Made by a program: the position numbers and the translations under genes. The notes beneath the pieces are model-generated. The model was not told the origin of the DNA. It ran no database searches and saw only the letters and a list, made by a program, of their open reading frames with translations. 64,000 nt of DNA from Sisyra terminalis (taxonomy: Eukaryota > Arthropoda > Insecta > Neuroptera > Sisyridae): the NCBI GenBank assembly GCA_958496175.1, contig OY292275.1, positions 60,651,701-60,715,700 of the forward strand, given 5' to 3'. Within the stretch, counting starts at the first letter, position 1; each line of letters opens with the position of its first letter. Shown here piece after piece: positions 46,501 through 58,500 of this stretch.

Positions 46501-49500
46501 GTGTGCACTATGCTATGAACGTGCATGGTATAGCAAACTTGGGGGTTGTGTTGCCATCAGATTTTTGTTCGATCGAATGTCCACCAAATGGGTCTATCAA
46601 CATTTGTTCACGTTTCTAAAAGCGTTAATGTTTGTCATGATGGATTTAACTGGAGAAGTTTCGAGCGGTGCTCTCGATATGGCCAAAACAAATTTACGGA
46701 AAATGTTAACGATTTGTATTGCTCCGATCGACAGTAAAACGGTTACTCCGGAATTGTTAATCGCTCGCGAAAAAGCTTTATATGATATCACGGCTGAATT
46801 AGTTGGACTTGTAACCAGTCCGCATACGTTGGTTCGCGAACAAGCTATGTATTGTATTCGAGTTTTAGCCGGATGTAATGGTACCAAAGGCTCTGACGAA
46901 GCCTACGGAGCGACAATTATTGCACCACACATTGAAGTCTTAACAGAAATCGTAAGTTTCTTCCCTTTTAACGTTATCTATCTATTATTATAAAGAGGAA
47001 AGATTTGATTGTTTGTTTGCTTTGAATAGTCTCCGAAATAACTTGACCGAGTTGAAAACTTTTTTCACTGTTAGGAAGCTACATTCTTTCCGGTGAACAT
47101 GGGCTATATTAAATTTTCAAAAAAGTTAAGGATCCATACTAAAACTCCAATAATGTAATCCAAGGTCTGAAAAAAATTACCAAAAAACATTGTTTTATCG
47201 CGTGCGCTGCGAAAACTATTGGTTATAGACAAAATAATGTACTACGATTTTGTAGAACATATCATTATCTACAAAAAATAAAGCGACAGCATATGTCTAA
47301 CTATTATAGTTATGTCACAATAAGTGTTTTTTCATTTTAAAAAATTTACATAAATGCCACCGTTATAAAAGCTCTTTTATTTATACTTTGGGATTAATCC
47401 TTATCAAAATAAATTACTTCATATTTAAGTTTGCTTCAATACCATTATATAACTTTTTGAGTTATCCAATTTGAACATTCCATTCGAAAGATATCACAAG
47501 TTTAAAAATGTTAGTTATTTGAAAAATGAAAAATGTTAAAATACAAAAACGTGCCTTTTTGAAATAAATGTTTTTATACACAATAAACACTAATTTGAAT
47601 TATACGTTCATAGCACACTCGCTTACGTATCCGAATTTCTAATGTTCACCATAAAAGAGACGTGGGTTCGGTTCCTGAAGTAATCTTTTTTTTATTTTAT
47701 TTTTTTACAAAATTGTTGAAAATAAATCCTTAGGGTTACTCAATAAGGAAATATTAACTAAAAAAATAAGAGAAGTAGTAAAAAACATAATTATATTAAT
47801 AAAGCTTAAAGTGAATACGGTTTTAAACCGTGCATACATAAAATCGTGTAATTATATATCTCCTCTGCCAGATGAAATTTCAATATTCGGTGTATTCCTT
47901 ATAAGAAGTAGGCATGTGAAAAGATTTTTTTTTTGATAATTTCTTTCCCTAAAAGAGTGAATTGGGGTGATAAAGTTTCTTTGAGAAAATGTAAAGTTAA
48001 TCAACAATCGAAATTTTGAATTTACTAAGAGTAATTAATAAATAAATAATTAATTAATAATAAATTTCTGTTTTTGTTATATAATTTTAACTACAGCATT
48101 TTAAATAACGTCATTTCAGTTAATTAGTATGAAAAATTAGGTAGTAGGTACTAATACCAAATACCATAGAGGCGGTTTTCAATTTTTGTTTGTTTTTCAA
48201 CAATCAAACTTTTTAAAATCCAATTTTTATGAACCAATGATTGTGACCTGGAACAATGATATATTCTGCTGAAAAGCATTGAGAAAGCAATTTTTTGTGA
48301 TTTATTTCATTATCATCAATAAATATATAAAATCTTCCAAACTAACTTTTCTTCGGTTTTTAGAACAATTTTAAAACCAATTATTGTTACTGAATATAAA
48401 TAAAATATTCGATTTTACTTCCACGCTTTCCACCTATTTCCAATAATTTTGTATGTACAACGTCCAAATGTGCGAAATCGAATTGTTTTTTAATAATAAC
48501 TAAAATATAGGTCATATTTTTTTCGTTTTACATTGTATTTTCAAATATAATTGCATATTTGTGTCGATGAAATTTGGAAAGTGTTTTCCTTATAGAATTC
48601 CGTTATATAATAAGAAAGGGTTTTCGATAATTCCCCCCACTAAAAGAGTGAAAAAAGGGTAGCAAGTTTATGCGGCATAACGTCTAATAAACAATCGAAA
48701 TTTCAAATTTCATAATCAAAATCCGTTAAAGAAGAAACATTATTACTGCTAGGTATAAAACAAACTTGGTTTATTATTAGAAACAAAAACTTGGGGTCTG
48801 CTTAAAAATTTAAACTGATAAATGTATCTGAAAAAGGTTAAGTTTATAAATGAGCTTTAAGTTTTTTGACTTTCACATTTTGTAAACCTGAAAATCTGAA
48901 ATAATTACATTAGTGAGCGAGTACCCCTTTAAAATTCGGTGAACTAAAAGAAAATACTGACGTTTTTACAGTAAGCCATAGTGATAAAAGAAATTTAAAA
49001 TGCTCTTCTAGATAAAACGACATACGCCAAATCGTTTATGGTGAACTCTAGACTATCCAATATGGTTTAATTGTATAGTTGAAATTTAGATAATTAATAA
49101 TAATTTTATAGATACATAATGCTTATACTTGATTATGGAAGAACTGGGTTTCATGCCATTGTACAAATTTCAATTTCGCGGTTATGTTGTACATTGCAAT
49201 AGTGTAATAGTTTTTGGAAAAAGGTTCATTCGGGAATCGAAACAGTGAGATGGGATTCCTACTAATATTCAAAAATCTAGACTCTTAACTTCTGTTATTT
49301 TGACGCCAGTATTTTGATACTTTTCGACTTTTTTTTAAGTTATAATTTAGACCGATTTTATTGAACTTGGCGACAGTTTTTATTTATGTATAGATGCTGA
49401 TTGATTTATGAATTATTTGGTTCACTGTTGGTATACCAACCGTAGGTATACGTAATAGACATACTCTTTTTAAATATTTATAAATATTTTTTGAAGTTTA

Positions 49501-52500
49501 ATTGATCATTATATACAACTATTTTATTCTAAGTAACAGTTTATTAAATATGTCTTTTTAAAGTTGACAAAATAGTGTTTTTAAGTATGATTATGTTTTT
49601 CGTAAAACAAATAAGAAAAATGAAAATTTTCATATACTACTACAAATAGCAAATCTAAAAAGAAAATATAATCTACACCTACGTTACGCAGACGAAGTTG
49701 CGGGGATCAGCTAGTAGGTTTTAAAGTTGTTCGTTTTTTTTTTAGATTGGAAGTGGAGTTATTGATATTTCGAAAGCGAGTTGTGATAAAATTTTGAACG
49801 TTTGCATTGTGCCTCTCGATCCAAAAGTTTCGAACGCCGATTTGATAGCGGCACGAGAAAAAGCAATGTTCGATGTGACTAGCGAATTGGCTCGTCTGGT
49901 TGTTTCATCACAATGTGAGGCCAAAGAACAGGCGATTTATTGTATGCGAATATTGGCATCTTGTCGCGGAAATATTGGAGCCAATATTGATGGAACTGTA
50001 CCGTCAGTGATGACACCTCATATTGAAGTCTTAAAAGATATTGTAAGCGACTGATTAATTATTGGAAATTGGATTGAATTTTTTCTTTTTTTTTTTTTTA
50101 GTTTGCCAGTGAACAATTTTCGTCAGTCGCACACGTGATGGCCTCTCATGTTGATATTTTAAAAGCCACAGTTCCCAATTGGAACACCGATAGTTTGGAG
50201 CGCGTTATCACGCTTTGTTGTCTATATTTGGATCCGAAAACGGCCAGTCCGGCGGTGATTAATGTTCGCGATAAGGCGCTGAATGATGTGACGTCGGAAT
50301 TGGTGCGGTTGGCATCGAATTCGTCGGGCAATACGTTGGTCAAGGAACAGGCGTTGTACTGCTTGCGAGTATTCGCTGAGTGTAATGGTTCTAGTGGCAA
50401 TGATGACGGCACTGTGGCCTGTATTATGCTTCCGCATGTCGAAGTTCTCAAAGACATTGTTCCTCCAACCAAACATCAGCTAATACTTCAGCCGGCCAAT
50501 GCCCAAATTGGATTGATGGATGGAAACACGTACTGTATGACATTGACGGCTCGTTTGTTCACTTTTGGTAATTATTTTTTTGGTGAAACCTATAAAATTG
50601 GGATCAGTGGCGTAGCTAGGTAACCAAGGGCCCTGGGGCAAATTAAAAAATGGGGCCCCACTGCTATGTAAACTGATTAGGTTTTATCAAAAAAAAGTAT
50701 GAAATATACAAATACTTTAAAAATGCTAAGCTGCTTAAGCTGTTTTTTGTGCACTGCAGGGCAGGTAATAAAAATATTAAACAGTAACAACACAAATTAC
50801 AATTGATACTTGGTGTAGGTTTGGCTAATAAAACGAAATTCAAGGGTTTATTATATAAAGGTCGGGCCTACCAACTGACTATATAACAATTATATTTACA
50901 TTTTTTTCTTAACTTTAGTTTTCGCAAAAGTATCAATGACTTGGTTTAAATCCAGGCTTGATGCGGTTTTGTTTTCAATTGCTATTAGCGATAAATGTCG
51001 GAGTCGAGTTTGGCCCATATTATTTCTTAAATATTTTTTTATTATTTTTAATTTGCTAAATAACCTTTCAGTTGCTGCAGAAGCGACAGGAATTGGGATT
51101 TTGAAAAAAAAAATTATTGATTTTTTTCATGTATTTTAAAACTTTATTATTAATAATATTGATATTTAATGCAAAAAACTTAAAAAAAAAATTTTTTCAA
51201 TTAATTATAAACGATTAAAAATTGATAAAATTTAAAAAAAAATCACGTGACTATAAACGCGCCATGAATGGTCACCATAGTTGTGACGTAATAATGTTAT
51301 AGCTATTTAATAACAATACAGCGTTTACAGCTATTACACGTGACTAGACAATAATATTGAAAATTTATTGCTAAAAAACGAGTCGTTAGTTGATTCCAAT
51401 TAGCTATGTGTGATAAAGGATTTATAAAGGCAAAGTCTGATAATATTCCTGCACTGCTTGAAACCATTTATTTCGACGTTTGCCATCTTGAGGAACATTT
51501 AAAAACATTTTGTTAGGAGTTGTTTTTGTAGTATTCGTTCATAATGGTACAAAACAAGAACGATAACTTTTAAGGTTCGACATGCTCAATATAAATTTCA
51601 ATATTTAACTATCACAACAGAATTAAATCAATCAAAACACGGTATTTATTATTTCTGTATCAACTGCAATGATTGACAACTAACATTAGGACGTCACACG
51701 CGCTCGTGTTTGTTCGGGAGCTGTCGGCTGTTCGTGTTTTCGGTACTAGATTCAAAAAACTCAAAAATTAATTTTTATTTTGAAATAACTTTTAAATTAT
51801 TGCGAAAATAAAAAAATAAAAAATAGTTTTGCTATAAAACTTATATATGATCTTTCCATTTATCACAAAAAAAAAAAATTCACAAACCCAATTGTAAAGA
51901 ATAATAACATTGCTGTAAATACTTCCGTTAGATCGCATTCTAGCACTCCATATTTGCTTATTATTTCCTTACATAATTGGTGAACTTCCAATTGAATTTC
52001 CAAAAGTTCAGTTCGATCGAGATTTCTGGTAAGGATTCGAGGACCCCGGGATACAGCCCCGTCTAGCTCCTAGGTAGCTACGCCACTGATTGGGATCCTA
52101 TTGGATTAGGCAAGAAAACTATCAAAAAGAAACTTTTTTATAGCTTAATCTACTTTTGTCATAATAGGGATCTACGCGATTTCCCAGTCTAAGCCTTTCT
52201 AAAACTATTGAGTCACTTTAACATATAAACTACTGGTCTAAAGTAGTTTGTAACTAAATATTTCTTATTCTTTAAAAATTTCGGTGTAACAAAGCAAAAT
52301 TGAACCTTTTGCAGATTTATTATTTATGAATGTTTAAAGTTCTAAAAAATTCTGTATTTACCCTTATTTTAACACTGTTTTTACTTTTTTCAGATTTAAA
52401 ACTACCACCACATCGGTCATTCTTTGATGAACTTCTCATACTATTATGCAAGCCAAACGAATCGTTGAACAAACTACAATGCTACAAAGGTACTGGCAAT

Positions 52501-55500
52501 TTGGTGATGGTAAAAAAAGCAGCCCTCCGGTGTTTGGCCACCTATCACCGTGTGCCGAAAGAAACAGCCGAGAGAATTTTCTCGGTGCTGTACGATGCAT
52601 TAGGCTACGAAAATCCCGACTTACAAGAAATGGGTTATGAGTGTATGCATAAATTCATTAGTGGCTATCACATTGACCACGATTTGGTTCGTGCCACCTT
52701 GCGAGCCCTGCTTGGATCGCTCGGCGACAGCCGAAATTTAACATTAAATGTGGTCACACGTCTATCATATCTCACGAAACTGTTCCCAACGTTGTTCCAC
52801 GAAAAGTTGTGCGAACAATTGTTGCAACATTTAACCGAATTTCTTGATAATTTGAAAGAGACGAAGAAGGTGACGAAAAATGGCGAGAACGAGCAAAAAA
52901 TCGCGACGATTATTTTGATTTTTCATCGTTTGACGTCGGCAGGTCCGAAATTTATTAGTATTCTGTGTGAATTGGTTTTGGAAACGGAAAAGCAATTGTT
53001 GGTGGAGACGAGTAGTTCGTTTCGGGAACCCCTGATGCAATTTTTGTTGCGATACCCAGCGGAAACTTTGGAGTTGTTTTTGCAAGATAATAAATTGAAG
53101 GATCAACAGTGGAGTCGGTATTTGCTGTTTTTGATTAAGCACAGCGATGGAAAACCGTTTCGAGATCATTTACAAAATCAATGCATTTCACGTCTTATCA
53201 CTTTATTGTTGATTTTAAATACGCCTTCCAACAATGCAAATTTGTTGTTGCAAGACAAATATGAGTTGCGACATCAGGCCGTTAGAATTATTTCGTTGTT
53301 GATTAAATTTGATGATCAATGGCTTGCTTCGCAAGCCCAACTAATCGAGGCATTGAAAACAATTTGGTGTGACGATAAATATCAACAGTTGCACACCAAT
53401 GTAGAAACTGTCGACATTACACATTGGAAAGAACCGAAGTTAATTGTAAAAATTCTTCTTCAGTACTTTGAACACGATCCAAACGCAATTGATTTACTGT
53501 TTGAATTATTGCGCGCATTTTGCTACCGTTTCATTCCGGACTTTCAATTTTTGCGAGATTTCCTTGAAAATACGGTCGCCCAAAACTACACAATCGAATG
53601 GAAACGACAGGCATTTTTCAAATTTGTTGATATCTTTAAAAATGAGAATATCTCTCAAGTGTTAAAATGCCATATTGTACAACTGATTTTGATTCCATGC
53701 TTCTCGGACAGCGGTGCAGAAAATATGAATAGTTTGATAGGAAACGACCAGCACAGTAATGTGGTTTCGGTTTTTATTTATAAAATAATCGATCAAAAAC
53801 AACCGTTCCTTCTGGAGGATTGTCTGCGCATTGCTCTACTGCAATTTTCGTGTTTGTTGGTCGAGCAAGCTTCGCCCCATATTCACGACTCCAGCAGCAA
53901 TAAGCAACAAGGGAATAAGTTGAGAAAACTAATGACATTCGCGTGGCCCTGTTTGTTGGGTAAGAATTGTGTCGACGCCACCACACGATACCACGGCCAC
54001 TTACTTCTAGCACACATTATCGAAAAGTTTGCGATTCACAAGAAAATTGTTTTGCAAGTGTTTCACAGTTTGGTGAAAGCCCACGCGCAAGAAGCTCGCG
54101 CCGTTGTGAAACAAGCCTTGGAAATTTTAACTCCGGCAATGCCATTCCGGATGGAAGATGGCAATACAATGCTCATACATTGGACGAAAAAGATAATTGT
54201 CGAAGAAGGACACAGTATGCAACAATTGTCTCATATTTTACAGCTGGTAGTGCGACACTATAAAGTATATTATCCAGTGCGACATCATTTAATTCAGTCA
54301 ATAGTCAGTTCGATTAATCGACTTGGATTCAGCCAAACGTCGACTATGGATCATAAAAAGTTGGCGGTTGAACTTGCCGAAGTGGTGATCAAGTGGGAGT
54401 TGCAACGGTTGAAAGATGAAGAGGGAACCGAAACGGAAATTCCAACTCCAACGGGTGGTATTAAACGACTTTTGGATGAGTCAAATTTACCGGAAAAGAA
54501 ACATTTCGCTTCGTCGGCTGGAGTTAGTGGTATTTTAGCGAATGCTCCTGGTGGAGGTCAACAAGCTGGAAACATAACAATCATTCCGAAAATCGACACC
54601 GATATCCGTAAGCCAATTAAACCAAAAGACGCAGACGCTGTCATCAACTTTTTACTGCGACTCGCCTGTCAAGTGAACGACTCCACGGGAAATTCAATAT
54701 CGATTCAACAAGCCAGTGGAGGAACACCTGGTGAAATGCTTTCGAAGCGTTGCGTTCAAATTCTCAAGACCGCTTTAAAACCGGAATTGTGGCCTCAGAA
54801 ATACGATTTAAAATTGGATGAATGGTTTAATAAGTTGCTGTTAACAGTCGATGGTCGTGATGCAAATCTTGCAAATATATCCACGGCATTGGAGTTGCTA
54901 ATTTTCTTGTTAACGGTCATGAAACAAGATCAGATTTTGTCGAGTTTTGTTCATTTGCAAACGGGACTGGGAGCGTGTTTGTATGCCAAAGAGAATAAGA
55001 TTATTAATTTAATTCATATGGCACTAATGAAATTGGTTACTTTATTCCCGATTGAACTAAGTGGACAAAATTTCAGTTGCCAGTACGAGCAGTTGAGGGT
55101 CTTGTATAGTAATGTCGGCACAATGATCACAGATGGATTGCGTGCTTATGATGATGATCCCAAGCCGACAGCGTCGGCGCTGTTTGGCCCGTTGATGATT
55201 CTCAAAGCGTGTTGCACGAAAAATCCGGCATGCATCGACAAAATAATCACCGCTTTCATGAAAGTGTTGCAAAAAATGACCAAAGAACACCTAAATCCGC
55301 CGCAAGCGAACGAAACAAGTCCGGATAAACTTGCGAGTGATTTACTGATTTTAAGTTTGGATCTGGTGAAGACACGGGTGGTTGTGATGAGTGTGGAACA
55401 ACGGAAAACGTTCATCGGAACGATTTTAGTGGGGCTGATCGAACGGACGCAGGATATTCGGGTGATGCGAGCCATTGCGAAAATGTTGGAGGAATGGATT

Positions 55501-58500
55501 AAGGGTCGCAATCCAATCACGTTACAACAAGCGCCGAGTTTACGTGAAAAAAGTATTTTGTTGGTGAAGATGATGCAGTACGTGGAGAAACGGTTTCCCG
55601 ATGATAAAGATTTGAACACTCAATTCTTGGAGTTGGTGAATTATGTGTATAGTGACGAGCAGTTGCGTAACACTGAACTCAGTGCAAAGTTGCAACCGGC
55701 TTTTATGAGTGGATTACGTTGCACAGTTCAGCCGGCAATTCGAGCGAAATTCTTCCAAGTCTTAGATGCTTCGATGCGTCGACGTCTCGTCGACCGACTT
55801 TTGTATATTATTTGTTCCCAATCTTGGGATACAATCGGTGCCCATTATTGGATCAAACAATGCATCGAACTGTTAATCGTCACGGCCGTTTCGAGCAAAC
55901 CAATAGCGATGGCAACCAACAGCGCGTTGCTTCCCAGTGTGGAATTTGCAATTCGTTCGGCCGATTGCAAGGAAAAGCAAAAGTTTATTCTATATTTGCA
56001 ACAGGAAGTCGAGCAAGGTTTGGGCGCCAACGGCGCCAATTTCAATTTGGCCGACACCAAACAAAAACCGGATCGAATTCAAACGATTGAACAGCACGTG
56101 AATCAACAAGCGGAATATTTGAGTAAAGCACGTGAAGTAGAAACCGGACACTTTTTACAAGCGGCCGCCCAACTTTGTCACATGGATACACCACTGGCAG
56201 AACAAGTTTGGCTCAATCTATTCCCACGATTGTGGTCTATTTTGTATGCAAATCAACAAAATATGTTGCTTCCGGAAATTGTGTCGTTTATTTCGTCAGG
56301 GGCACATGTCGTGCAAAAAGATTGTCATCCAAGCGCTATTAATACCTTTGTCGAAGCATTGTCGCAGTGTAATCCGCCGATTGAAATTAAACCGGCCACG
56401 ATGAAATATCTGGGGAAGGCCCACAATTTGTGGCATCGAATGACGTTGAGTTTGGAACAGATGACTTTTGATCAAAACGTGCCACCCGTTACAAATAAAA
56501 CGAAGCGGGATAGTATTGGGGATTGCTATGACGATCATGATCAGGATAGTTTGCAGCTGGAATTGGTGGAGTCGTTGAGTGATATGTATGCGTTGTTGTG
56601 CGAAGAAGATATGTGGTCGGGGTTGTGGCAAAAGCATGCTCGATGTCGTGAGACCAACATGGCAATTGCCTATGAACAGCACGGATTTTTCGAGCAAGCT
56701 CAAGGAGCTTATATGGTAGCGATGAGCCGATGTAAACCGGACATGAACGTAACGAAAAAAGAAACTTTGCTATGGGAGCAGCATTGGATTCGATGTGCCA
56801 AAGAATTAAACCAATGGGAATTGCTAAGCGAGTATGGATTATCAAAAAGTGAGCGCAACCCCTTTTTAATTTTGGAAAGTTCCTGGCGGGAGGGCAATTG
56901 GACATTGATGAAAGAAGCGTTAACAGCCGTCGAGTATAGTTCTCCGAAAGAAATGGCCTGGAAAGTCAATCTCTATCGAGGCTTCCTGGGCATTTGCAAT
57001 TCCGAAGAGCGGCATCCCCAGGTCGTGGAACGATGCGTCGAGTTGGCTTCCGGGTTGTGTATGCGAGAATGGCGGCGTTTACCGAAAATTGTAGGCCATG
57101 CCCACTTGTCGTTGTTGCAAGCAGCTCAACAAATTATGGAACTTCAGGAAGCCGCGGCGCAAATCTATCAGCGTTTAGTGCAGCACGCACAAACCGTACG
57201 TACGCCACTGCACGACATGCGTGCTATTGTTAAGACCTGGAAAAACCGACTTCCGGTTATCGCCGACGATTTGTCTCATTGGTCGGATATTTTCACATGG
57301 CGGCAACATCACTACCAATTTATTGCCAAGTATTACGATAATGTCGCCAATAAACCAGAAACAAATAATCAGTCGACCAGCAATCCGGCGATGTTGGGAG
57401 TGCACGCCAGTGCACAAGCTATTATTCATTTCGCGAAAATCGCTCGAAAACATAACTTGACAGCCGTTTGTTTGGAGTCGTTGGCTCGCATTTATTCGAT
57501 TCCCTTAGTTCCGGTTGTGGATATTTTCCAAAAGTTACGTCAACAAGTCAAATGTTATCTACATATGGCTGCCAGTGATAATAATAAAACAGCTCTAGAA
57601 GAAGGTTACAAAGTTATTGAAATCACAAATTTGCAAACATTCACGGACGACATGAAAGCCGAGTATTATGCGTTGAAAGGTCTTTTGATGTCGCAACTAG
57701 GAAAAACCGAGGAAGCCAATAAAGCGTTTTCAGCGGCAGTTCAACTCCACGATAATCTAGTAAAAGCATGGGCTTTATGGGGTGAATATTTAGAAGTGCT
57801 TTTCATTCGAGACCGCACCATTTCGATCGGATACTCGGCGATTACGTGCTTTTTGCACTCGTGTCGCCACAACAATGAGACCAAATCACGCAAGTATTTG
57901 GCCAAGGTGCTTTGGTTGTTGACCTACGACGATGAAAAGATGAGTCTATTGGAAGCTCTGGATAAGTACAATACGGGAATTCCGGCGTTGCAATGGTTGC
58001 CCTGGACACCGCAGCTGGTCAGTTGTTTGGTGCAGTACCAAGGCGAAGTGATTTCCAATCTTTTAACGCATATCGCCCGCGTGTTTCCTCAAGCCGTTTA
58101 CTTACCAATGCGTACCCTGTATTTGGCCATTAAAATTGAACAACGAGTCGGCTACAAAAGTAAAATGGGGGTGGCCGAAACGAGTGATCAAAGTGGAGAC
58201 CAGAAACCGACGCAAACGCCATCATCACAACCTGAAACACCTCAACTCGGCTCGATTCGTGCCAATCCTCCGTTGATTCGATGCACAAATTTACTACGCA
58301 ACGTCCGCGATATTCATCCAATCATTTTACAAAGTCTTGAAGGATTCGTCGAAGAAGTAAGTGCTAAAATTTCAGATGAAAATCTATCAATTTATAATCA
58401 CTTCTTTTTTTAGATGTCATGGTTTCGGGAAACTTGGTACGAAGAAGTTTTGCGTCAAATTCGTCAATGTTTGGCCAAATGTTATGCGGTGGCATTCGAA

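Larger units (their letters stand above)
46952..49745 (+). other. Nipped-A intron 8 (2.8 kb), transposon-derived
   Basis: Separates the first and second copies of the duplicated module. Contains a tRNA-like relic (47604-47677), two diverged copies of a CTAAAAGAGTGAA..-type phrase (about 47950 and 48640) followed by ATCGAAATTT, and a Helitron-like 3' end (49680-49714). Confidence 0.6.

Noticed and set aside
46952..49745. Idea that exon 9 is an exon of a separate nested gene
   Set aside because: It is homologous to the end of exon 8, has matching phase-0 junctions on both sides and no start or stop of its own.
58357..58413. Read-through of exon 11 to the TAG at 58411-58413
   Set aside because: The donor GTAAGT at 58357 and the acceptor before 58414 restore the TRRAP sequence (EEVLRQI block) in frame; the short extension is intron.
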